16,199 bases of DNA from NCBI GenBank assembly GCA_038244585.1, contig JBBRTI010000017.1, positions 1 to 16,199 of the forward strand, read 5' to 3'. A program made the translations under genes and the position numbers. Origin of the DNA: UBA4664 sp038244585 (GTDB lineage: Bacteria; Patescibacteriota; Saccharimonadia; UBA4664). The stretch's first letter is position 1. Each line of letters begins with the position of its first letter. The notes under the pieces were generated by a model, which saw only the letters and a list, made by a program, of their open reading frames with translations, was not told the origin of the DNA and made no database searches. Positions 1 through 7,130 of this stretch are shown here, piece after piece.

Positions 1-376
<376 letters not shown>

Positions 377-379
377 ATG

Positions 380-398
380 CCTGAGAGAAAATCTCAGG
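380..398 (-). other. 7-bp stem-loop just before mature 16S
   Basis: CCTGAGA (398-392) pairs with TCTCAGG (386-380) around a 5-base loop and ends about four bases before the predicted mature 16S 5' end. The position suggests a final 5'-processing element. Confidence 0.5.
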
Positions 399-487
399 TC
401 TTGGGTTGTTCGAGCTGGTAAATCGCTCAAAGATTGTGTGTACGACATACCTCCGGAAAGAAAATATGCGTACACGAATTTTTTAGT

Positions 488-510
488 CATTAACCCGGGG
501 AGGGTTAATG
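488..510 (-). other. Perfect 9-bp stem-loop in the 16S leader
   Basis: CATTAACCC (510-502) pairs perfectly with GGGTTAATG (496-488) around a 5-base loop. It sits 8 bases after the previous hairpin in transcription order and is followed by ACTAAAAAATT, which is A-rich, so termination is unlikely. It is probably part of the pre-rRNA leader structure. Confidence 0.6.
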
Positions 511-518
511 CTAATCGC

Positions 519-548
519 GTCTGTTTCCCCACTGACGAAGAAACAGAC
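519..548 (-). other. Perfect 9-bp stem-loop in the 16S leader
   Basis: GTCTGTTTC (548-540 on the minus strand) pairs perfectly with GAAACAGAC (527-519) around a 12-base loop. There is no U-tract, so it is not an ordinary terminator. A role in pre-rRNA folding or processing is inferred from its position. Confidence 0.6.
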
Positions 549-595
549 TTCATTACACTGCACAATAAAAATTTCAAACTACTATCAACTGATCG

Positions 596-627
596 AGTCA
601 AAAATAAATAGCCAGCCGTGCTTGGCT
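596..627 (-). terminator. Weak terminator-like stem with U-rich tail
   Basis: On the minus strand AGCCA (627-623) pairs with TGGCT (614-610) around an 8-base loop, followed by ATTTATTTTTG. It could end transcripts of the upstream surface-protein genes. The stem is only 5 bp and lies downstream of the best rRNA promoter candidate, so rRNA transcription would have to read through it. I regard it as tentative. Confidence 0.3.
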
Positions 628-668
628 TGCTACTTAATGTGTTAAGACTTTTTCAAGACGACTTGATT

Positions 669-698
669 AATGTATCGCACCTGACCGCACGGTGTCAA
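669..698 (-). promoter_or_regulatory. Candidate sigma-70-type promoter of the rRNA gene
   Basis: On the minus strand a perfect -35 box TTGACA (698-693) is followed after 18 bases by TACATT (674-669), four of six matches to the -10 consensus. It lies 10 bases beyond the stop codon of the upstream surface-protein gene. It would start transcription near 660 and give a leader of about 285 bases before the mature 16S end. It is the best promoter match I find in the 377-708 spacer. Confidence 0.6.
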
Positions 699-708
699 TA
701 GATTTGGC

Positions 709-2457
709 CTACAAATCGTAGTACTTGGACCGGATGTAGGCATCGTAATTCAATTTACGAGACCGATGAAGTACCATGAATGCCGTGGCAGCTATTCCCA
801 GCATGATCAAAACGGCCACGGCGACGTACTGCAGCCAGGCGTAACTGATGTGCGCCGCCGCACCCGCTACACGGGTAGCAGACGTGGTTTTGAAGGTTAT
901 GACGCTATCTTTGCCTACAATGAACGGCTCTTTGACTTCTGTCGCCTTGTCATTGGAGTCAAAAGCCACGACGCCTGGCTTAGTCAGGCCCTTCAGCTTG
1001 CCCTTGAGGTTCAGGGTCCATGTTATTGGATGGAGCGATGGCGCAACTTCGTCGGAGTTCTGGTTCTTGCACGAGAGCTGATACGCGCCCGCAACGATAA
1101 CCGGGTGTTTGAGCGTCCCCCTGCCATCCATACCGGCGATGGTCTCCAAAGAACAGGTAACCGGCTCGGCAAAGGTGCCACTGGGCACGAGGACTTTGGC
1201 CAGACTGTCGGTGCTGGAGTAGACCATGTCGACGTCGTCCGCAATACTCTTGAATCCCGCTACTGCCGCATCGGCGGTGGCGTAGGCGGATTTATTGCCA
1301 GAGCTGTCGCTGGCCTGCAGGCGGTAGTAGTAATGCAGCCCGAACTTGGGGCTGTCGTCATGGAAGGCAGTGTTAAGACCATTGGCTGCCATCGGCTCCC
1401 AAGTGGCCTGGTCAATCGAACGTTCTAGGATATATCCGATTACAGCTGTGTTGTCTGTAGAGGCGGACCACGTCAGATCTACTAGCGCATTCGTCGGGTC
1501 GGGGGTAGCGACAAAATCGCTTGGCGTGGTTGGTGCTTGAGTATCGGTCACGATTGGCGCACCTGCGCCCCTACCTCCGGAAGTTACGGTACTGCCACCG
1601 GTCGACGGACGCGGGGTTGTAGCAGCAACGGGGCGCGGGGTTGGGGCCGGCGTCGTCCCTGGGGTTGGTTTGGGGGTAGGGTTGGGGGTAGGGTTGGGGG
1701 TCGAGGTCGGAGTGCAAGCTGTCGTTGTTCCGCTGGCGATATTTGACGGCCAGTTACCAGCCGATGTACGGATGGCCACCTTCATACTGACGGTCTTACC
1801 ACAGCTCAGACCAGTCCAGTTGAATGACCTAGCCTGAGTCACGGGACCGGTCGAGCCGTTATAATATGGCAAATAGTCATAAAACGTTGCACTCCCGGCA
1901 CTGCCAGCCGACCAGTTGAAGGCGACGCTATTTGCAGTCGTTCCGCCCACGCTAACCGTCGGTGCTGTGGGCCGGGTCGTTGCATTAATGTCCACCTCGA
2001 GATTGGCGGTACCGGCTGTGTAATTCAGATTACAGCTGGAAGTGTTGCAGCTGACGCTGCCATTCGTAGAATTGCCGGTTACGCGCCAATTAGCCACGTA
2101 GAAACCCGCGGGAGCTGTCGGAACGTACACGATAACTCCGTCCGGACTCCCGAACGCCACGGCATCGCACATTGTGTAAGTTCCGGCCTGGATCGTGAAG
2201 AGCTGCCCCACAGCGGAGGTACAGGTACCGAACGAATGCTGAATCGAGGTTGCACTAGTGCTAAGCTGATAGTCCCCCGTTACCAAAATGATCGCCTTGC
2301 TGTCATAAGTGGTTGCAACGGTGGCAGCTCGCGACAGGAGTACCGGCGTCGCAAAGCCAATACAGGCAATTAAGAACGCTGCTATCCCTATAGTCCGCTG
2401 AGCAGATCGGCGATTTACCTGAATGAGATGTTCCTTGGAACGGATAATGCGCTTCAT
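709..2457 (-). CDS. Membrane-anchored surface protein, two Fn3-like domains
   Basis: This 582-residue protein is probably exported and held in the membrane at both ends. It has a basic N-terminus and hydrophobic segment (about 22-42), a beta-rich domain with two Cys pairs (45-160), a fibronectin type III-like domain (about 162-247), a Pro/Thr linker of PTPNPTP repeats (249-285), and a clearer Fn3 domain (306-400, with LTWSAS and YYYRLQASDSSGN). A C-terminal module with CS and LSCK cysteines follows (405-530), then a membrane helix (541-563) and a basic tail ending YIRSKYYDL. The C-terminal module and tail recur in the next gene upstream (2543-3700). Fn3 and Pro/Thr linkers suggest adhesion or wall spanning; no enzyme motif is seen. 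ATG at 2457 has no Shine-Dalgarno sequence, but an extended -10 box sits 9 bases upstream, so the mRNA may be nearly leaderless. Confidence 0.88.
   Translation of the reverse strand: MKRIIRSKEHLIQVNRRSAQRTIGIAAFLIACIGFATPVLLSRAATVATTYDSKAIILVTGDYQLSTSATSIQHSFGTCTSAVGQLFTIQAGTYTMCDAVAFGSPDGVIVYVPTAPAGFYVANWRVTGNSTNGSVSCNTSSCNLNYTAGTANLEVDINATTRPTAPTVSVGGTTANSVAFNWSAGSAGSATFYDYLPYYNGSTGPVTQARSFNWTGLSCGKTVSMKVAIRTSAGNWPSNIASGTTTACTPTSTPNPTPNPTPKPTPGTTPAPTPRPVAATTPRPSTGGSTVTSGGRGAGAPIVTDTQAPTTPSDFVATPDPTNALVDLTWSASTDNTAVIGYILERSIDQATWEPMAANGLNTAFHDDSPKFGLHYYYRLQASDSSGNKSAYATADAAVAGFKSIADDVDMVYSSTDSLAKVLVPSGTFAEPVTCSLETIAGMDGRGTLKHPVIVAGAYQLSCKNQNSDEVAPSLHPITWTLNLKGKLKGLTKPGVVAFDSNDKATEVKEPFIVGKDSVITFKTTSATRVAGAAAHISYAWLQYVAVAVLIMLGIAATAFMVLHRSRKLNYDAYIRSKYYDL
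1672..1710 (+). repeat. G-run tandem repeat coding a Pro/Thr linker
   Basis: The plus strand carries repeated GGGGGTAGGGTT units, the antisense of the PTPNPTP linker of the 582-residue protein. Five or more G-runs of three to five bases with 2-base spacers fit a G-quadruplex pattern on the template strand. Confidence 0.8.
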
Positions 2458-2466
2458 AATAGTTAA

Positions 2467-2475
2467 GTTATACCA
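2467..2475 (-). promoter_or_regulatory. Extended -10 promoter element, near-leaderless start
   Basis: The minus strand reads TGGTATAAC (2475-2467), an extended -10 (TG-N-TATAAT type), with only 9 bases before the ATG at 2457. Transcription would start within a few bases of the start codon. No good -35 box is seen 16-18 bases upstream, which is tolerated with extended -10 promoters. Confidence 0.45.
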
Positions 2476-2542
2476 TTTTTATCCGACTCACGAAAACAGC
2501 ATATGAACGCGCACATCGGCAGTGTTATGGGCATTAATCGGC

Positions 2543-3700
2543 CTATAAATCGTAGTATTTTGAACGGATATAGTCCGCGTAGCTCCGCTTGATGGGTACT
2601 CGAAGGAAAAACAAGGCCGCCACACCCACAAGCAGCGCGATAAATCCCACGCCGACTGCGGCCAAAACCGAATACGGTTCGGGGGCAGACGAGGCCAATA
2701 CCATGGTGTCTCCGGTATCGTTGGCACTAAACGTCAGTCCGGCCGCAGCCTTATCATAGACCGCTCCCGTGATCTCCCGCTTAACGCCGCCAGCCAAGAC
2801 GTAGGCTTTCGGCACGAAGCCAGATTTCAAGCGTTCCTTCAGCTGATAATGCCAGGTAACTGGTTTTACGAAGGCGCTGACGTTTTCGCCTATCCGGGTC
2901 TTGCACAGCAGCTGATACGGCCCGGCGACCTTGGTTTGGCCAGTCAGTACCGAGACCGTCGCGGTGGAGTCGGAGACGGAACAAATCGCTTGGTCGCCGA
3001 TTGAACCTGCCGGCAGCGTCACCGATGCTACCCGATCGTCACTTGTGAAGGTAGCCTCGCGGGTGGCATCCGGATTAGATATCGAAGTTGGACCAGGAGA
3101 TGCAGGAACGGTAGTCGGTGAGGGCGTTGTCGTGGGCGGCGCGACGGGGGTAGCTGGAGCCGGGGTTGGAGTCTTGATGGGGGCCGGGATTGGCGTCGGC
3201 GCAGCTACCGGCTGGAATATCCAGCGCATATGGTAGTTGCTCCCGGAGTAAAAAGTAAATGTCGCCGATGATCCTGCCCGAAAGTTGCTCGTCTGCTCGT
3301 TGAAACCGGTACAGGTGTTCAGGCACCAGGTTACACCTTTGACGGTATAACCGGCGACCGAAGTCGGGCTGACGCTCACAACGTAGCTGGCGCCGGCGGA
3401 CGTCGATGCTAAGGCATTGAAAAAGTACGGGTTGGCAGTGGAGGTATTGATTGCGCCTGTCGAAACCTGCTTCACGGTGACTTTGACTGCGCTGAAGGTA
3501 CCGGTCCTGACATTGGCCGTATTTATCTTATATCCGTCGAGACTGGCCGTGGTACTGGTTGCCGCTTCGGACGTCTGGTACTGGAAGCTTACTACGGAAG
3601 TGACAGCAATCAACACAAAGGCCGCCAACGATTTGAGAATCGGACGTCGGAAAGTGTGACGTTTATTAGATAATGTATCTAGGAGTGGGTAAATGCGCAT
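2543..3700 (-). CDS. Membrane-anchored surface protein, shared C-terminal module
   Basis: The protein is about 385 residues from the ATG at 3700, which has GAGG nine bases upstream. A longer form from GTG at 3715 lacks a ribosome-binding site. Numbered from the ATG: hydrophobic export segment about 24-42, a domain of about 115 residues with CLNTC (126-130), a Pro/Thr/Ala linker (about 166-205), a second domain with two cysteines (CS and LLCK; about 215-338), a membrane helix (345-366) and a basic tail ending YIRSKYYDL. From the Cys module onward it aligns with the 582-residue neighbour (VAG-YQL-CK, P-TW, LK-LK). The N-terminal half is unrelated. The two look like tandem paralogues with swapped outer domains. 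The N-terminal domain is not recognised; some Gly/Aro/Cys spacing recalls bacterial repeat domains exposed on cell surfaces. The gene lies 85 bases before the 582-residue gene in transcription order. Confidence 0.87.
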   Translation of the reverse strand: MRIYPLLDTLSNKRHTFRRPILKSLAAFVLIAVTSVVSFQYQTSEAATSTTASLDGYKINTANVRTGTFSAVKVTVKQVSTGAINTSTANPYFFNALASTSAGASYVVSVSPTSVAGYTVKGVTWCLNTCTGFNEQTSNFRAGSSATFTFYSGSNYHMRWIFQPVAAPTPIPAPIKTPTPAPATPVAPPTTTPSPTTVPASPGPTSISNPDATREATFTSDDRVASVTLPAGSIGDQAICSVSDSTATVSVLTGQTKVAGPYQLLCKTRIGENVSAFVKPVTWHYQLKERLKSGFVPKAYVLAGGVKREITGAVYDKAAAGLTFSANDTGDTMVLASSAPEPYSVLAAVGVGFIALLVGVAALFFLRVPIKRSYADYIRSKYYDL

Positions 3701-3749
3701 TGAGTGGATCCTCACTCGAACCGCTTATGAACGAACGATACGGAGAAGC

Positions 3750-4589
3750 TTATTTCTTCCGCTTACGTCCGATAACCAGCCATTTTAGTTTACGGGCGAC
3801 ATTAGCTTCCCGTGCCAAGGCTGCCGGAACAACCCGGATGGCCCATACGACAATGCTAATCGACCATACTACTCCAATAATCAGCATGATGATAGACCAC
3901 ACGCGCCAAGCCAGATAACTAGCCCGCTCGTACTCAAGCGCTGTCATGACCAGCCCTGTCCAGCCAGTAACCTGGGTGGCCGTCAAAATCTTGCCGGTCA
4001 GGCTCTTGTAGGTCGCGGACTTAGGGTAGCGCTTACGAAGATAGATACTCTGGGCCAGTCCGCCAAAAACCAACAGGCCAAAGATGCCGACGTACCACAG
4101 AATCTCCTTGTTCAGCGGAACCTGTTGCAGGAATGAGGTAAGCGGCGTGATGCGGTCGTAGTTAAAGAGAGCGCCCAATACGATACCAGCGGCGGCGCCA
4201 ACGGCCACTTCGCTTGGTTGGTGGCCTAGGACCTCGCGCACGCGCAACTCCGTCTGATCGAGCTTAATCTTACCGCGTCCCAGGCTTTCAATAATCATGT
4301 TGATTGCTACCGACTGCTCACCGGTTGACCGTCGGACGCCGAGCGAGTCGTAAATGACAATGGCCGCCAACACAACCGTCAGCCCAAAGATGTGGCTGCT
4401 CAACCCGTCCTGCAGGAAGGCCGTAATAGCCAATGAACTCACCACGGCCGCGTGGACGCTTGGCATGCCGCCGGAAGCATAGAGATTCCGAAAATCCATC
4501 CGGCCCTTGAAGGTCGCAATGGTGAATTTTGCAATTTGGGCGATGGCCCAGGTGGCAAGCGGGATAAGAATATAAGAGTTTATAACCAC
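3750..4589 (-). CDS. Divergent PAP2 (DUF212/YuiD-like) membrane protein with extension
   Basis: Residues 1-150 match the DUF212/divergent PAP2 family as I know it: GGMPSVHAA, YDSLGVRRSTGEQ and EVLGHQPSEVAVGAAAGIVLG are the usual blocks, with the His of PSVH and the RR pair present. The family is related to acid phosphatases and haloperoxidases; its substrate is not established. Most members are about 150 residues. Here a further ~130 residues add about three membrane helices (about 163-182, 205-222 and 228-253) and a very basic C-terminus (GRKRKK). AAGGAG is 8 bases before a GTG at 4589 and 5 bases before a TTG at 4592; I prefer the GTG. It lies between two sets of surface genes, so a role in envelope lipid or lipid-carrier phosphate turnover is plausible but inferred. 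Confidence 0.85.
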   Translation of the reverse strand: MVINSYILIPLATWAIAQIAKFTIATFKGRMDFRNLYASGGMPSVHAAVVSSLAITAFLQDGLSSHIFGLTVVLAAIVIYDSLGVRRSTGEQSVAINMIIESLGRGKIKLDQTELRVREVLGHQPSEVAVGAAAGIVLGALFNYDRITPLTSFLQQVPLNKEILWYVGIFGLLVFGGLAQSIYLRKRYPKSATYKSLTGKILTATQVTGWTGLVMTALEYERASYLAWRVWSIIMLIIGVVWSISIVVWAIRVVPAALAREANVARKLKWLVIGRKRKK

Positions 4590-4617
4590 CAAACGGACTC
4601 CTTGTAAATGTGGGCTT

Positions 4618-4623
4618 ATTGTA
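4618..4623 (-). promoter_or_regulatory. Possible -10 box of the DUF212 gene
   Basis: TACAAT (4623-4618, minus strand) matches five of six consensus bases and lies 28 bases before the GTG start, downstream of a stem-loop that may end the upstream transcript. No convincing -35 box is seen at the right distance, so this is a weak call. Confidence 0.35.
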
Positions 4624-4659
4624 GCGGTTTTTATCTGATGAGGCTAGCCTGGGCCATTA

Positions 4660-4695
4660 TTTAAGCCGGCACCGCAAAACGGAAACCGGCTTAAA
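4660..4695 (-). terminator. 10-bp stem-loop after the four-repeat protein gene
   Basis: TTTAAGCCGG (4695-4686, minus strand) pairs perfectly with CCGGCTTAAA (4669-4660), and the loop itself contains a small CCG/CGG stem. It begins 11 bases past the stop of the 772-residue gene. The downstream bases ATAATGGCC are not a proper U-tract. It may be a terminator of weak type or an mRNA 3'-end stabiliser. Confidence 0.5.
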
Positions 4696-4706
4696 CGAAT
4701 TGTCTC

Positions 4707-7025
4707 CTAACGCTGCTGGCGCATCTTCCGCTCAACCTGTGACGCTGCTCCCGCGAACAGGAGCAAGAGGGCCGAGATGGCGAACAGCCAGGTCATGTCC
4801 TTATTGTGCTGCGCCAAAGTAGCTATATTGGCCGGGGCTTGGGCGGCGGCCGTTAGGACTTGTCCGGAGGCACGGGAGACTGCCGAGGTGGCTTCCTGAG
4901 GGACAATGGTATCTGTGGTCTTGGCCGCCCGGATGAATGGTTCAGAGAAGATGCGGGCGGCTGTTGGCAGGGTGGCCGCAGTTTGAGGCTGACTGGCAGC
5001 GGCGGCAGCGGCGCGGGGCACGTCGCCGGCAGAAGTGTTCTCGTTAACGCTGCCGGTCCATTCGCCGAAGACGTTGATGATCAGGACGCCGAACCAATGT
5101 TTGACGTTGAGCGCCGTGTTCATGATGTTGGCGATGGCCGAGGTGGCTTTGGCCGTTCCGGTTGCGACGTCCCCTACTTTGGTGTTGTCAGTGGCCGTGG
5201 CGTTACCTGATTGGGCGGCGACGTTGACGTTATTGGTAATGGTGCCGACTGAAGCCTGATTGATATTGGCGGTGCCGGTATTGTTGATCGTACCCGTATT
5301 CGTCGAGCCGGCCCCCGTCGCGTTCTGGGTAACCGTCGCGTTACCGGTCAGAAGTGCGCCTTGGCTGGTACCGCCCGGCAGACTCATGATACGACCCATC
5401 CAGTGACCGAGGACGTTCACCATCACGAGAACGGCGTTATCGCCAAAGATAGAGCTGTTGGCCAGATTAAACAGGCTGCCGGAGGTGGTGGCGGCGCCGG
5501 TGGAGACGTTGCCAGCCGTCGTGTTACCGGATAAGTTGGCACTGCCGCTACCGGCCGTCGTATTGAGATTGTTGTTAAAATTCTGGGTTGAGGAGCCGGT
5601 AAGGTTGGTCTGCTGCGTATTGTTGATAGTTCCCTGGTTGGTTGAGCCTGACCCGGTATTGTTGGCCGCGACAGACGCTGACCCGGCCGGCAATGGTCCG
5701 CTACCCAGCAGCCCGTTGAGGAAGCCGTCGGGGAAGAGGATATCGCCATTGAGGTTGCCGAAGATGTTCAGGATGCCGAAGAACGAGCTGCCGGAGCTGA
5801 TGAACGAGTTGATCAAGTTGATGATATTGGCCTGGGCCGTTGCGCTACCTGTGCCCACGTTACCGGCGATTGTGTTTTTGGAGGCGGTCGCGTTGCCGGA
5901 TTGTGCCGTTAAATCAACGTTGTTCGTGATATTCCCGGTAGAGCTGGCATTAACGTTCAAACCGTTGGTATTGTTAATCGTTCCGCCGTTGGTTGAGCCA
6001 GAGCCGGTCTGGCCATTGGCAACGGATTGGGTACCTAGCCCCCCACCACCACTGGTTGAATTGGCATTCGGCTGCAAGGTGATGTCACCCGTCTGATTGC
6101 CGAACAGGTTCTGCATGAAGAAGCTCAAGTTGCCGTGTGACCAAGACCAGGCGGAGGCCAGCAGGTTGATGAGGTTAGCTACAACATTTACCGTGCCCGA
6201 TGAGATGTCCCCGACTTTAGTATTATTGCCAGCCAATACGTTACCGGAACCGGCCGTACTCTGCAGCACGTTAACGACGTTAACCAGGCTCGTCATATCG
6301 AACCAAGCCTGGTTGTTGTTATTTATAGTTCCCATGTTGGTCGGGTTTGGACCGGTATTGCTGGCCGTGACGGCTTGGCCCGTGGGAGTAATGATGCCCA
6401 ACGCGACGGCGGCTTTGAAATCAGGTGAACCGACCACAACGTCACCCAAGATGGTGTGGATAATCTGGGGGGCGGTCAAAGTTCCGGCAGGTGCCGCGCC
6501 GCTTGCGGGCATCGTCCGGTACCAGCCGGACTGGACATCAACGTAGTATTTAGGCGAGAGGAAGTACCCGCTGGCCGTGTCACAGGCGAACGAGGCCATG
6601 TCGGCCGGTACCCACTCACGGAGGTCGTTATCAAAGACGTAGGCGGGAGGATTACCGTGACAGGCCGGTGTAGCTCCCCGGGTCGTGGTCGCAGCGGCCG
6701 CCGGGGACACTGTAGTAGCTTCTGCACTGGAACTGGGTGGAACCGATCCTGATGATCCGACGCTGACAGTAGTTCTCTCGGACGGCGCAGGAGTGGCGCT
6801 GTCCGATGGAGTAGGCGTCGCTTCCACGCTGCCCGACGGGCTGGGAGATAGTGTAGATGCCGGAGTCTCGCTCGATGCTGGTGATACGGTTGCGGCCGCG
6901 GTGACCGACGGCGTTGGCGTCGGGCTTACTGTGGCATCAGCCGCCAGCGCCACCCCTGGCAGGACAATCTGTCCCAGCAGCAACAGGCTGGCGATTATAT
7001 TTAGGCCTCCTCGTAGAATTTTCAT
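4707..7025 (-). CDS. Large exported protein with four ~115-residue repeats
   Basis: This 772-residue protein starts at an ATG with AAGGAG 8 bases upstream. A clear signal peptide ends near ALA-AD (28). A Ser/Thr/Pro/Ala-rich region follows (30-115), then a small domain with Cys122 and Cys148 and many aromatics (YYVDVQSGWYR, 160-170). Four tandem repeats start near 222, 337, 454 and 567. Each begins TG-x-x-S/P-TN-x-GTINN, continues through SGN and NT-x-x-G-x-V/I-x-x-G, and closes with a hydrophobic/aromatic stretch ending FG-x-x-x-G. An Ala-rich stalk (671-740) leads to a membrane helix (744-761) and the basic tail VERKMRQQR. There is no LPXTG motif. The Asn/Thr/Gly pattern suggests a beta-solenoid or amyloid-like exposed structure; the hydrophobic closing stretches are unusual for that. 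Its repeats resemble those of the two small exported proteins upstream, so it probably works with them. Function unknown. Confidence 0.9.
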   Translation of the reverse strand: MKILRGGLNIIASLLLLGQIVLPGVALAADATVSPTPTPSVTAAATVSPASSETPASTLSPSPSGSVEATPTPSDSATPAPSERTTVSVGSSGSVPPSSSAEATTVSPAAAATTTRGATPACHGNPPAYVFDNDLREWVPADMASFACDTASGYFLSPKYYVDVQSGWYRTMPASGAAPAGTLTAPQIIHTILGDVVVGSPDFKAAVALGIITPTGQAVTASNTGPNPTNMGTINNNNQAWFDMTSLVNVVNVLQSTAGSGNVLAGNNTKVGDISSGTVNVVANLINLLASAWSWSHGNLSFFMQNLFGNQTGDITLQPNANSTSGGGGLGTQSVANGQTGSGSTNGGTINNTNGLNVNASSTGNITNNVDLTAQSGNATASKNTIAGNVGTGSATAQANIINLINSFISSGSSFFGILNIFGNLNGDILFPDGFLNGLLGSGPLPAGSASVAANNTGSGSTNQGTINNTQQTNLTGSSTQNFNNNLNTTAGSGSANLSGNTTAGNVSTGAATTSGSLFNLANSSIFGDNAVLVMVNVLGHWMGRIMSLPGGTSQGALLTGNATVTQNATGAGSTNTGTINNTGTANINQASVGTITNNVNVAAQSGNATATDNTKVGDVATGTAKATSAIANIMNTALNVKHWFGVLIINVFGEWTGSVNENTSAGDVPRAAAAAASQPQTAATLPTAARIFSEPFIRAAKTTDTIVPQEATSAVSRASGQVLTAAAQAPANIATLAQHNKDMTWLFAISALLLLFAGAASQVERKMRQQR
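5046..5327 (-). repeat. Repeat unit 4 of the 772-residue protein
   Basis: Residues 567-660: ATGAGSTNTGTINN, TITNNVNV, AQSGNATATDNTKVGDVATG, closing with FGVLIINVFGEWTGSV. It is close to unit 2. Confidence 0.85.
5379..5666 (-). repeat. Repeat unit 3 of the 772-residue protein
   Basis: Residues 454-549: NTGSGSTNQGTINN, NFNNNLNT, AGSGSANLSGNTTAGNVSTG, closing with VLVMVNVLGHWMGRI. FG is replaced by LG and D by R in the closing motif. Confidence 0.85.
5736..6017 (-). repeat. Repeat unit 2 of the 772-residue protein
   Basis: Residues 337-430: QTGSGSTNGGTINN, NITNNVDL, AQSGNATASKNT, GNVGTGSA, closing with FFGILNIFGNLNGDI. It fits the consensus closely. Confidence 0.85.
6075..6362 (-). repeat. Repeat unit 1 of the 772-residue protein
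   Basis: Residues 222-317: NTGPNPTNMGTINN, then a middle part with STAGSGN and NNTKVGDISSG, closing with LSFFMQNLFGNQTGDI. It is the most divergent of the four in its middle, with MTSLVNVVNV replacing the polar NN-rich stretch. Confidence 0.8.
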
Positions 7026-7094
7026 AATGGTTACTCCTTAAAGCGCTGATAGTAGTTGGTTCAAGTTGAAGATAAATTGTGACTGAATAAGTGC

Positions 7095-7118
7095 CGATAG
7101 GGAGAAAGCTCCCTATCG
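7095..7118 (-). other. Intercistronic 9-bp stem-loop (194-aa to 772-aa genes)
   Basis: CGATAGGGA (7118-7110, minus strand) pairs perfectly with TCCCTATCG (7103-7095) around a 6-base loop, 12 bases after the stop of the 194-residue gene. The next bases, GCACTTATTC, do not form a U-tract. It is more likely a transcript-processing or 3'-protecting hairpin that sets the ratio of small to large subunit than a full terminator. Confidence 0.6.
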
Positions 7119-7130
7119 TGGACCGGAACT

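Larger units (their letters stand above)
377..708 (-). other. rRNA leader and spacer, no gene
   Basis: This 332-base stretch has no convincing protein gene. Read towards the 16S gene it holds the promoter at 698-669, a short stem followed by a U-rich run (627-596), three perfect hairpins (548-519, 510-488, 398-380), and a longer bulged stem at 475-438. The sequence AATCTTTGAG at 435-426 resembles the core of a rRNA boxA antitermination element (consensus about TGCTCTTTGAA), but only partly. Such structured leaders are typical of rRNA operons, where they pair with the 3' trailer for RNase III processing. The trailer is outside the window, so this cannot be tested here. Confidence 0.7.

Noticed and set aside
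766..1428. Plus-strand frame of 220 codons opposite the 582-residue gene
   Set aside because: Composition and lack of any signal, domain or ribosome-binding site mark it as an antisense shadow; the minus frame has clear Fn3 and anchor features.
5458..6096. Plus-strand frame of 212 codons opposite the four-repeat gene
   Set aside because: Its Pro/Leu/Val pattern is the reverse complement of the Asn/Gly/Thr repeats; no independent gene evidence.
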